From positions 1-32,496 of the forward strand of contig QCBP01000013.1 of NCBI GenBank assembly GCA_003279055.1: a stretch of 32,496 nucleotides of DNA, in the 5' to 3' direction. Shown here in pieces: positions 25,319 to 32,496 of the stretch; positions within the stretch are counted from its first letter, which is position 1, and each line of letters begins with the position of its first letter. The translations under genes and the position numbers were made by a program. The notes beneath the pieces are model-generated. The model was not told the origin of the DNA. It searched no databases and saw nothing but the letters and a program-made list of their open reading frames with translations. The stretch is from Prochlorococcus sp. AG-347-I21 (GTDB taxonomy: Bacteria; Cyanobacteriota; Cyanobacteriia; PCC-6307; Cyanobiaceae).

Positions 25319-25975
25319 TTAGGAACTACTATTAATAATTCTGAGGGCCGCCATTGCTGCTCCATAACCATTATCTATATTCATAACTGCAATACCGGGA
25401 GAACAACTTGACAACATACTATTTAAAGCAGTTTCTCCGTCCTTGCTAACGCCGTATCCGACTGAGATAGGTACTGCAATTATCGGTTGTGCCAACAATC
25501 CACCCACAACCGTTGCCAAAGCTCCTTCCATTCCAGCACAAACTATTAATACATCATATTTATTAATTTCTTCTAACTGACTCATCAATCGATGAAGTCC
25601 AGCTACTCCAACATCTATAAAAGATTGAGAATTTATTCCATAAATTTCAAGCGCTAATTGTGCTTCAAGGGTTACGGCCAAATCGCTTGAGCCGCCTGAA
25701 ATTATGGCAACTTTTTTATTCGTATTTATTTTATTCATATTTTTCCCAATTGTTAGGCAATTTGCTTCTTCATAGAATCGTGCATCATCATACAAATCTA
25801 AAAGATAATTAGCCTTTTCACTATTAATCCTAGTAATGAAAACAACCTCATTTTTACTTAATACATTTTCAGATAATCTACCTAATTGGTCGATACTCTT
25901 ATCTTGACCCCAAATAGCCTCGATGAGTCCAAGCCTATTTCTTCTTTGAAAATCAAACTTTATATCAAAATTCAT
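25319..25975 (-). CDS. larB: LarB-like (AIR carboxylase-like) protein
   Basis: LarB carboxylates and hydrolyses nicotinic acid adenine dinucleotide in the first step of nickel-pincer nucleotide cofactor synthesis. The 218-aa protein has a short N-terminal part (RRNRLGLIEAIWGQDKS) and a PurE-like domain (about 85-218) with ISGGSSDLAVTLEA, DVGVAGLHRL, CAGMEGALATVVGGL and NIDNGYGAAMAA, which is the LarB pattern. No larC or larE is in the window, and picocyanobacteria may use it differently. It ends the leftward operon; its ATG overlaps the stop of the TIGR03792 gene by 4 bp. Confidence 0.88.
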   Translation of the reverse strand: MNFDIKFDFQRRNRLGLIEAIWGQDKSIDQLGRLSENVLSKNEVVFITRINSEKANYLLDLYDDARFYEEANCLTIGKNMNKINTNKKVAIISGGSSDLAVTLEAQLALEIYGINSQSFIDVGVAGLHRLMSQLEEINKYDVLIVCAGMEGALATVVGGLLAQPIIAVPISVGYGVSKDGETALNSMLSSCSPGIAVMNIDNGYGAAMAALRIINSSS

Positions 25976-26418
25976 CTTTGCTTATCTAATTCTCCCTCAT
26001 AAATTAATTCAAAAGGATTTTCGCCTAAATTTAGAGCAGCTTTAACATTATCTTCAAATTTTTGTTGAACTACATTTACTTCTGACATTGGTATGCTTTT
26101 CCATAATTTCTTACTTTTCCAATTTACTAATATTAAAGCTTCTTCTTTTTCTTTATCCCAAAATAATTGTCTTCCCAAAAAACCATCTTGAGAAGATAAC
26201 CATGGCTCCCATATTTCTTTTTCAGCATTTAACCAAGCTGCTTTTACATCGGCAGGTACTTTGAGTCTTAGTTCCTCTATGACCATTTCACTTTGATAAT
26301 TATCCATTGTAAGAGCTTTTAAATTGGGAATATCAGATTGAAAAATTAAAACTACTAAGCATATTAATAATAAACAAAATCTTTGAAAACTTTTTTTCAA
26401 ATTTAAATTAAATCTCAT
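25972..26418 (-). CDS. TIGR03792 family protein
   Basis: 148-aa protein with a hydrophobic N-terminal segment [16 protein letters not shown] (about 13-28) as signal or anchor, then a ferredoxin-like domain resembling antibiotic-monooxygenase folds: [56 protein letters not shown]. This is the TIGR03792 pattern, a family of cyanobacteria with no known function. It overlaps both neighbours by 4 bp (ATGA type), so it is translationally coupled between ispF and larB. Confidence 0.78.
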   Translation of the reverse strand: MRFNLNLKKSFQRFCLLLICLVVLIFQSDIPNLKALTMDNYQSEMVIEELRLKVPADVKAAWLNAEKEIWEPWLSSQDGFLGRQLFWDKEKEEALILVNWKSKKLWKSIPMSEVNVVQQKFEDNVKAALNLGENPFELIYEGELDKQR

Positions 26419-27635
26419 TTTTTCTCAAGTAGAACTACTGAATGGCAACTTATACCCTCTTCCCTCCCTTCTGGACCCAATTTTTCATTCGTGGTTGCTT
26501 TAATCCCAATTAAATTTTGATCAATATTTAAAATTTCAGAAATGTTTTCTTTCATTAGTTTTATATGTGGCATGATTTTTGGCCTTTCAGCAACAATAAC
26601 ACTATCAATATTATTTATTTCCCAACCATCTTGTCTTATCAAGTCAATTACTTTTGATAACAAAAACAAGCTATCAGCATTTTTCCATTTTTCATCAGAT
26701 GGAGGGAAATACTTTCCTATGTCGCCCAATGAAAGAGCGCCCAATAATGCATCCATTATTGAGTGACTTAACACATCAGCATCACTATGCCCATCTAATC
26801 CTAAACTTTCAGGGTGATGCAACTTTACACCTCCAATTATTAGATCTCTATCCTCTACTAGTCTGTGAATATCGTATCCATTACCTATTCTAAATTTCAT
26901 GAATTGATTATTTTCTTTTATTATTCTCTTACTTTGTGGGGATTTTTTGTAGTTTTCATTTGAAATCAAGTCACTTCTTCTCTCCAATGTTCTTTCTAAA
27001 CTTTTTTTTCTTCTCCACGATTTAATCTCTTCATGATTACCGCTCACTAAAATATCTGGCACTTTCATATCTTTAAAAGTTAAAGGCCTTGTGTATTGAG
27101 GATATTCTAATAAAGAGAAATTATGACTCTCATCGACTAAGGAGTCTGGATCACCAAGAGTCCCTGGTAATAACCTAGTCAAACCATTAATTATTGATAT
27201 AGCAGGTATTTCACCTCCAGAAAGGACATAATCGCCTATCGATATCTCTTCATCAGCTAAGCATCTAATCCTTTCATCAAAACCTTCATATTGACCACAA
27301 ATAATTATTATTTGATCCAAAGTGGACCATCTCGCAAGATCCTTTTGCTTTAAAACTTTACCCTGAGGGGTCATCAGCAAAGTTTTACTTTTAGGTGATT
27401 TTCTAATTGATTCATATGCCTTATAAATAGGTTCAGGCTTTAATACCATACCTGCTCCTCCTCCATAAGGCTTATCGTCTACTTGTCTGTACGAACCTTC
27501 TCCATATTCTCTTAAATCATATAAATTTACATCGATCAAATTCTTATCTCGAGCTCTTGTTATGACCCCTAAATTATTTAATAAATCAAAAGCTTTAGGG
27601 AACAATGTAATTACATCAAAATTAAAACCACTCAT
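26415..27635 (-). CDS. trmD-ispF: TrmD-IspF fusion: tRNA m1G37 methyltransferase / MECDP synthase
   Basis: One continuous 406-codon frame holding two complete enzymes. Residues 1-245 are TrmD, which methylates G37 of tRNAs: [23 protein letters not shown], the SAM-binding knot [10 protein letters not shown] and LSGGEIPA. Residues 246-406 are IspF, which cyclises the methylerythritol intermediate for isoprenoids: GNGYDIHRL with zinc ligands D255 and H257, [19 protein letters not shown], and the C-terminal [14 protein letters not shown]. An internal ATG at 26900 begins the IspF part (161 aa, normal length), so IspF could also be made separately. The link is a basic stretch rich in K, R, N and S with no stop codon. 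The TrmD start abuts the era stop. Domains are certain; the physical fusion needs checking. Confidence 0.9.
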   Translation of the reverse strand: MSGFNFDVITLFPKAFDLLNNLGVITRARDKNLIDVNLYDLREYGEGSYRQVDDKPYGGGAGMVLKPEPIYKAYESIRKSPKSKTLLMTPQGKVLKQKDLARWSTLDQIIIICGQYEGFDERIRCLADEEISIGDYVLSGGEIPAISIINGLTRLLPGTLGDPDSLVDESHNFSLLEYPQYTRPLTFKDMKVPDILVSGNHEEIKSWRRKKSLERTLERRSDLISNENYKKSPQSKRIIKENNQFMKFRIGNGYDIHRLVEDRDLIIGGVKLHHPESLGLDGHSDADVLSHSIMDALLGALSLGDIGKYFPPSDEKWKNADSLFLLSKVIDLIRQDGWEINNIDSVIVAERPKIMPHIKLMKENISEILNIDQNLIGIKATTNEKLGPEGREEGISCHSVVLLEKK

Positions 27636-28547
27636 CTAGAATTCTTCCTCAAAACCAAACTCAATTAACCTTGATTCTTTTTTTCTCCAATTTGGAACAA
27701 CTTTCACAAACAACTCTAGGTGAACTGGACCATCAATTAATTTTGACATATTTGATCTTGCTGACTGACCAATCATTTTTAACATTGAACCTTTCTTTCC
27801 AATAAGAATGCCTTTTTGAGTGGACCTTTCAACAATAATAGTAGCCAAAATAGCTGTAAAAACTTTTCCATTTTTCCTTTTCATTTCCTCTCTCTTTTCT
27901 ATCTTTACTGCAACACTATGAGGTACTTCTTCTCTTGTATTTCTTAATACCTGTTCTCTTACTAAATCAGATAATAAGTTATCTAATGGTTGGTCGCAAA
28001 TAGTCTCTTCGCCATAAAGTTTTGGTCCTTCTGGAAGAAAATTAAGAGCCATATCGACTAGTTCAGAACATCCTTCTCCTTGGGAAGCACTTACAACTTG
28101 AAAGTTTCTGTTAATTCCAAAAAATCTTCTATATTGATCTAATCGTAAATTCCTAAATTCTTTATTAACCAAATCCCACTTATTTAATGCAACAATAAAC
28201 TCAGTTTTATTTGCGAGTAGAAAATCCAAAATATATTCATCACCTCTACCAGGTTCTTCACTTGAATCAATTACAAAAATTACCATATCAACTCCATTAA
28301 TTGCAGATTTTGCGTTTTTTACTAATATCTCTCCAAGTCGATGATGAGGTTTATGAACACCTGGCGTATCAACAAAAATTATTTGCCCATTCTCTGTAGT
28401 AAGTATTCCTTTTAATTTATTTCTAGTAGTTTGCGCTATTGGAGAAGTAATTGTTATTTTTTCTCCAATCAATTTATTTATTAAAGTAGATTTACCCACA
28501 TTTGGCCTTCCTAGTAAAGTTACAAACCCAGATCTATAATTGGCCAA
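27636..28547 (-). CDS. era: GTPase Era
   Basis: Ras-like GTPase that binds the 3' end of 16S rRNA and helps 30S maturation. G1 GRPNVGKST (13-21), G3 DTPGVHKPHH (60-69), G4 NKWD (122-125) and the C-terminal KH domain with GKKGSMLKMIGQSAR (about 252-266) are intact. At 303 aa it is full length. It is the first gene of the leftward operon era, trmD-ispF, TIGR03792, larB, with no gap before trmD. Divergent from the 175-aa gene at 28586 with a 38-bp spacer. Confidence 0.96.
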   Translation of the reverse strand: MANYRSGFVTLLGRPNVGKSTLINKLIGEKITITSPIAQTTRNKLKGILTTENGQIIFVDTPGVHKPHHRLGEILVKNAKSAINGVDMVIFVIDSSEEPGRGDEYILDFLLANKTEFIVALNKWDLVNKEFRNLRLDQYRRFFGINRNFQVVSASQGEGCSELVDMALNFLPEGPKLYGEETICDQPLDNLLSDLVREQVLRNTREEVPHSVAVKIEKREEMKRKNGKVFTAILATIIVERSTQKGILIGKKGSMLKMIGQSARSNMSKLIDGPVHLELFVKVVPNWRKKESRLIEFGFEEEF

Positions 28548-28585
28548 AGACTTTCAATGCATCAATAATAAAATTCTGATCAAAA

Positions 28586-29113
28586 ATGGAAAAAAAAACC
28601 ATAAATTTAAAAGAAGCTTCGTTCACTCAAGCAATAAACATATCCGCACAATGGTGCAAAGAGTGGGGTGAAGATTTACTCAGCGAAGAGGTTTTAGCAG
28701 ATAGAATCGCAGAGCTAACTAAAACAAGAAATGGACTCAGAGGATTTTTTGCATATGCTTTATCAGATAAAGATTGTTTTTTGTTAGATAAACTTCCTTT
28801 TTCACTAATTTACAAACTGAACGAAGGTGGTGATGCTGTAACAGAAATAGTAGTAAAAAATTTAATAATGAGTTCTGCTCAAATTATTATTCATCGAAGA
28901 GATAATAATCATGAATATGAGATGACATCAGAAAACATTTCAGATAGATGTAAGGCTATTTTAAGACTGCTAGAAACTAAGTCAGTGACAAAGTCTGTCA
29001 ATCAAGTCCTTAGAGATTTAGATGATATGGGCAATAGTTTTGATAATTCCGTAAAGTATGACTCAGAGCAAAAGGAATTCATAAAAAAACAAATCCTTGA
29101 TATCGCCCATTAA
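28586..29113 (+). CDS. Conserved cyanobacterial hypothetical protein
   Basis: 175-aa soluble protein I recognise only as a picocyanobacterial-type conserved protein. It looks alpha/beta: ISAQWCKEWGEDLLSEEVLADRIAEL, NGLRGFFAYALSD, LIYKLNEGGDAVTEIVVKNLIMSSA and a helical C-terminal half. No enzymatic motif is evident. It stands alone on the + strand between era and the Bax-inhibitor gene and ends at a strong hairpin (29115-29140). Its length and composition mark it as a true gene; function unknown. Confidence 0.75.
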   Translation: MEKKTINLKEASFTQAINISAQWCKEWGEDLLSEEVLADRIAELTKTRNGLRGFFAYALSDKDCFLLDKLPFSLIYKLNEGGDAVTEIVVKNLIMSSAQIIIHRRDNNHEYEMTSENISDRCKAILRLLETKSVTKSVNQVLRDLDDMGNSFDNSVKYDSEQKEFIKKQILDIAH

Positions 29114-29140
29114 AAAAGCGTAGAAACAAATCTACGCTTT
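29112..29140 (-). terminator. Rho-independent terminator hairpin
   Basis: AAAGCGTAGA (29115-29124), loop AACAAA and TCTACGCTTT (29131-29140) make a perfect 10-bp stem. On the - strand the stem runs into six consecutive T (29117-29112), so it is a textbook terminator for the leftward Bax-inhibitor gene ending at 29165. For the + strand gene ending at 29113 the hairpin lies directly at the stop codon but lacks a U-run after it, so it would be a weaker stop. Confidence 0.85.
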
Positions 29141-29164
29141 AGGTTAGTTATTTACGTAATGTGT

Positions 29165-29902
29165 TTAGTCTCTTCTTCCACCGCCTTGAAGTGCAATCAT
29201 TAATCTCAATATGAAAACAAAAAGATTTATATAAGTTAGATACATACCTAAAGCTCCTGCAAGGTATTGATCATCATTATATCTTCTTGGCATTGTATAG
29301 AAATCAACAAAAGACATTGCGACAAATAAGACAGTTCCAAATCCTGCAATAATCAATTCGAGTCCTGAACCTCCAAAAACTCCTGGAGCAAAGAATCCTC
29401 CAATTAATTGGACAAACATGGCTATAAGCAGACCTATCAATCCAAGCCCAACTACTCCGCTTAGTGCTTGACCAACACTATCACTCATTCTTTGGCCAGT
29501 GTAAGAGGCAATAACGAAGGTTATACCGGTGGCTAAGGCGGCTGTTCCAACCGAACCAATACCAATTGTTCCTATTGCTAAAGCAACTATTCCACTTAAG
29601 GTGAATCCAGTTAACAAACTAAATCCTGTCAACAAGGGCAGGGCCTTCGCATTATTTGCATTATTTGCAGCACTTGTGGCTATAAAAAACAAAATTAATT
29701 CTGCAATCAGTGCAACTATTGAAAGAGGCTGGAAAAGCCCTGGATTTGTTGCTATTAGTGAAACACCTGCTAAAACGCCTAAAGAAGTTAGAACCATACC
29801 TCCACCAACGTAAGGTAAAGCTTTTTGAACAACATTAGGTCCAACAATTGAACTAGTTTGTGCTTCACGAATAGCTTGATTGAAATTACTACTTGCTGGC
29901 AT
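29165..29902 (-). CDS. Bax inhibitor-1/YccA family membrane protein
   Basis: 245-aa polytopic membrane protein with about seven hydrophobic segments, consistent with the BI-1/YccA (TMBIM-like) fold. A cytoplasmic N-terminus with SSIVGPNVVQKALPYV precedes the first helix, and a conserved acidic region FVDFYTMPRRYNDDQYLAGALGMYLTYINLFVFILRLM near the C-terminus (from about residue 198) is typical. Bacterial members are pH-sensitive calcium-leak channels or modulate FtsH (YccA in E. coli); an ftsH gene is in this window but 14 kb away. A clear terminator follows. Family firm, role unknown. Confidence 0.87.
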   Translation of the reverse strand: MPASSNFNQAIREAQTSSIVGPNVVQKALPYVGGGMVLTSLGVLAGVSLIATNPGLFQPLSIVALIAELILFFIATSAANNANNAKALPLLTGFSLLTGFTLSGIVALAIGTIGIGSVGTAALATGITFVIASYTGQRMSDSVGQALSGVVGLGLIGLLIAMFVQLIGGFFAPGVFGGSGLELIIAGFGTVLFVAMSFVDFYTMPRRYNDDQYLAGALGMYLTYINLFVFILRLMIALQGGGRRD

Positions 29903-29975
29903 TTTCTTTTTTAAACATGAATATATTCTACTCGATTTTTAAAATTTCAGGGTACGGATCTCCAGAGTTATGAAA

Positions 29976-30934
29976 TTACTGATAAGCCTCAATAATTTTC
30001 TGAACTAAAGGATGACGAACTACATCTTCAACAGTTAAATAACAAAATTTAATACCTTGAGTATCAGAGAAAATTCTCGATGCTTCGATGAGGCCGCTTT
30101 CCTGTTCTTTTTTTTAAATCAATTTGTGTAATATCTCCATTTACAACCATTTTTGATCTCTCTCCTAATCTGGTCAAAAACATTCTCATTTGAGAGCAAG
30201 TAGTATTTTGTGCTTCATCTAGGATAACTATTGAGTTGTCTAAGGTTCTACCTCGCATAAATGCCAAAGGAGCAACTTCAATAATTCCCTTATCAATTAA
30301 CGAATTTGTTCTGTCAATCCCGAAAATACTATGTAAAGAATCAAATAATGGTCTTAAATATGGATCTACTTTTTGTTGCAAATCACCAGGTAGGAATCCC
30401 AAACTTTCACCAGCTTCTACAGCTGGTCTGGTTAAAACAATTTTTTCAATTTTTTTCTCGTTCAATAGTCGTGCCGCGCAAACAGTTGCTAAAAATGTCT
30501 TACCGGTTCCAGCTGGGCCAATTGCAAACGTAAGATCAAAGTTTTCAATTGATTCAACATATTCTTTTTGCCTTATAGTTCTTGGTCTTAAATATCTTCC
30601 TTCTTTAGAACGCGCAAGAATCTTTTTTCCTAGTTCAGCATGTGAAGACGATTCGCCCATATTTAAAGAACTTAAAGCCGCCTTAAGATCCACCTCTGGG
30701 ACTTCTAACCCTTGTTCCCAAATTGGTCTTGTTAGTTCTACTAATGCTGAAGCTCTCTCAATTTTAGATATGACACCGTTCATCTCAAGTTGTAAGCCTC
30801 TTATAGTTAAAGAAACTCCTGTAAGAGACTCAAATTTTTTTTAAAAAAGAATTACCAGGTCCAGATAATGCAGTAGCGGCATCAGAGCTTGGCAAATCTA
30901 TTTTGAAGTGACCAGTTTTGGAAACTTCCTTCAT
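29976..30934 (-). pseudogene. phoH: PhoH family ATPase, interrupted by two frameshifts at A8 runs
   Basis: PhoH-like P-loop protein, probably an RNA-related ATPase/helicase. The long middle frame (to 30783) contains Walker A GPAGTGKTFL, LTRPAVEAGESLGFLPGD and Walker B IVILDEAQN. It stops early at 30064, but the next frame goes on with SGLIEASRIF and VRHPLVQKIIEAYQ to a stop at 29976-29978. Upstream, ATG at 30934 begins MKEVSKTGHFKIDLPSSDA and meets a stop, while the middle frame reads KFESLTGVSLTIRG just before MNGV. Each break falls at a run of eight A (T8 on the + strand, 30835-30842 and 30108-30115); with seven A in each, a normal PhoH of about 318 aa is restored. Sequencing error, true decay or slippage are all open. 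Confidence 0.85.
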
Positions 30935-30991
30935 CTAGTTATTAAATAAGAATAAAAATTTATCAACTCACTAGCTTTCAGCTTCATTACC

Positions 30992-31336
30992 CTAGCTTTC
31001 AGCTTTACTACTTTCATTTTCTTCGTCTTTAGTTTTAGCCTTAGCTAATTTTTCCTTCTCTAACTTTGCTTTGCCAATTGCGATAGAGGGTCTTTCTGTT
31101 TTTTCTAGTAACCCTCCCTTTTCTAATAAAGTTCTCACAACATCAGTTGGCTGAGCACCCTGAGTAAGTCTTGTTCTTAAAGCTTCTGTGTCAAGCCTGG
31201 TTTCCTTAGTTCTTGGGTTATAAAAACCTAGTTCCTGCAGAGGTCTACCATCTCTTCTGGAAGTGCTATTGCATGCAACAATTCTGAAACTTGCCTCTTT
31301 TTTCTTTCCAAAGCGCTTGAGGCGCAATTTAATCAT
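30992..31336 (-). CDS. rpsP: 30S ribosomal protein S16
   Basis: Small-subunit protein needed for 30S assembly. [36 protein letters not shown] and [17 protein letters not shown] are the S16 hallmarks. A charged low-complexity tail (about 80-114) is usual in picocyanobacteria. The stop TAG lies within a 21-bp tandem duplication: the next seven codons after it (G-N-E-A-E-S and another TAG) are in frame and resemble the tail, so the protein may be recently shortened. It lies 54 bp after ffh in the order ffh-rpsP-phoH. Confidence 0.97.
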   Translation of the reverse strand: MIKLRLKRFGKKKEASFRIVACNSTSRRDGRPLQELGFYNPRTKETRLDTEALRTRLTQGAQPTDVVRTLLEKGGLLEKTERPSIAIGKAKLEKEKLAKAKTKDEENESSKAES

Positions 31337-31390
31337 TTTAAATTAATGGGTTTTTAATAATAATATCATTTAAAGGTAAAAATATAGAAA

Positions 31391-32496
31391 CTATAAATCA
31401 GCAAAACCTTTTTTCTTTTTATTATTTTTTTGTTTTTTTATTGGTTTATTAGCACTCATTCCTGGCATTCCTCCCATTCCTGGCATTCCTCCCATTCCTG
31501 GCATTCCTCCCATTCCTGGCATTCCTCCGTTAGACATTTGTTTCATAAAACCCCTCATTCTTTGAAAATCAGCTAAAACTTTATCTACATCTTTTGCTTC
31601 ATAACCACTGCCCTTAGCAATTCTTTGTCTTCTTGAAGGCTGAGCAGCGAGAACTTCAGGTTTTTGCTTCTCCTCAAGAGTCATCGAAGAGATCATAGAT
31701 TCTATTTTCTTAAGTTGATCTTCACCATCTTTGATCATCCCATCATCGATCTTATTCATTCCAGGAATCAGCTTAATCAATCCACCAAGTGATCCCATTC
31801 TTTTAATTAATCTCATTTGCTTAACAAAATCATTAAAATCGAAAGTCGCTTCTTGAAGTTTCTTTTGCATAGCTTCTGCATCAGCAAGTTCAACTTCTTT
31901 TTGGGCTTTTTCAACAAGTGTCAATACATCACCCATACCTAAAATTCTGCTAGCCATTCTCTCTGGATGAAATGGTTGCAATGCCTCTATTTTTTCACCT
32001 ACACCTATAAATTTGATTGGCTTACCACTTATTTTTCTTATTGATAACGCAGCCCCTCCTCTAGAATCTCCATCCAACTTAGTTAATATCGCACCTGAAA
32101 TTCCTACTTTTTCATGAAATGATTTTGTTAAATCAGCAGCTTCTTGACCAATCATAGAATCAACAACAAGCAAAACTTCATCAGGATTAGAAACTTCTTT
32201 TATTCGAACCATTTCACTCATCATGGAATCATCAATTTGCAATCTTCCAGCGGTATCAATAATTATCGAATTAAAATCATTTTTAACAGCAAAATTCAAT
32301 GCTTCTTTTGCTATCTCTTCTGGTTTGCTATTTTTTTCTTTAGCTGAAAAAACTTCCAAGTCATATTGACTTCCCAATGTTTTAAGCTGCTCTACAGCTG
32401 CTGGTCGATAAATATCTGCAGCAACCAAAAGAACTTTTTTATCTTTTTCCTTCAAGTAAAGTCCTAATTTTCCTGTTGCAGTTGTTTTACCGGCTC
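31391..32496 (-). CDS. ffh: Signal recognition particle protein Ffh (5' part missing)
   Basis: GTPase that binds signal sequences and SRP RNA to target membrane proteins to the translocon. The window end cuts the gene in the P-loop: the last visible codons read AGKTTATGKLGLYLKEKDKK. G-domain motifs seen are DTAGR, LTKLDGDSRGG and GVGEK; the M domain follows with GSLGGLIKLIPGM, SMTLEEKQKPE and RRQRIAKGSG. The C-terminal tail has methionine-glycine repeats and a lysine-rich end. There is no internal start; the TTG-initiated frame at 32455 is only a fragment. Missing: N domain and the start of the G domain. Confidence 0.96.
   Translation of the reverse strand, partial: AGKTTATGKLGLYLKEKDKKVLLVAADIYRPAAVEQLKTLGSQYDLEVFSAKEKNSKPEEIAKEALNFAVKNDFNSIIIDTAGRLQIDDSMMSEMVRIKEVSNPDEVLLVVDSMIGQEAADLTKSFHEKVGISGAILTKLDGDSRGGAALSIRKISGKPIKFIGVGEKIEALQPFHPERMASRILGMGDVLTLVEKAQKEVELADAEAMQKKLQEATFDFNDFVKQMRLIKRMGSLGGLIKLIPGMNKIDDGMIKDGEDQLKKIESMISSMTLEEKQKPEVLAAQPSRRQRIAKGSGYEAKDVDKVLADFQRMRGFMKQMSNGGMPGMGGMPGMGGMPGMGGMPGMSANKPIKKQKNNKKKKGFADL
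31457..31528. repeat. 18-bp tandem repeat (4 units) in the ffh M-domain tail
   Basis: CATTCCTGGCATTCCTCC and its neighbours repeat with an 18-bp period, giving four units over 72 bp that encode GMGGMP-type hexapeptides. Such glycine-methionine tails are common in bacterial Ffh, where methionines help line the signal-sequence groove. Perfect DNA repeats mean unit number may vary between strains. Confidence 0.85.

Overview
The window looks like a chromosomal segment of a high-light Prochlorococcus or close picocyanobacterial relative. The DNA is very AT-rich. The genes include a precorrin-6Y methylase (cobL), the cyanobacterial long form of ThiE, cyanobacteria-specific DUF families (DUF3769, DUF3122, DUF3611, TIGR03792), and a compact ffh-rpsP-phoH arrangement. 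The species assignment is inference; no marker such as rRNA is present.

Region 1 (1 to about 9,726) is an accessory genomic island of surface-glycan type. It holds a GT2 glycosyltransferase, two distinct GT11 (alpha-1,2-fucosyltransferase-like) proteins, a GT32-like transferase, a 2OG-Fe(II)-oxygenase-like protein, a TPR-sulfotransferase fusion, a CPBP membrane protease and an FkbM-type methyltransferase. Strands alternate, spacers are long and AT-rich, and little is operonic. Together the genes could build, fucosylate, sulfate and methylate a cell-surface polysaccharide, as in the hypervariable islands that help picocyanobacteria escape phages. The right edge is an intact tRNA-Ala(GGC) gene. 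A perfect 45-bp copy of its 3' half lies 1.46 kb away at 8195-8239, and the FkbM gene sits alone between the copies. Just inside both copies lie related short tandem repeats that look like integrase arm-binding sites. No integrase remains. This is the footprint expected of a tRNA-targeting element (tycheposon-like or integrative element) reduced to one cargo gene.

Region 2 (about 9,727 to 19,204) is core genome. An LptD/OstA-like outer-membrane protein, LexA, ornithine carbamoyltransferase and FtsH run leftward, followed by RibD, a DUF3122 protein and a small protein; cobL runs rightward. lexA has two near-consensus cyanobacterial LexA boxes in inverted orientation directly before a GTG start.

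Region 3 (19,205 to 25,318) carries NAD kinase, PheS, SurE, a DUF3611 membrane protein, RibF, ThiE and ThiS, then two short reading frames of 55 and 43 codons.

Region 4 (25,319 to 32,496) carries a tight leftward operon era / trmD-ispF / TIGR03792 / larB, in which TrmD and IspF are one continuous reading frame. It continues with a conserved cyanobacterial protein, a Bax-inhibitor-1 family protein, phoH, rpsP and ffh (cut by the window end). phoH is broken twice, each time at a run of eight adenines where seven would restore the family sequence; this is either sequencing error or a case for transcriptional slippage.
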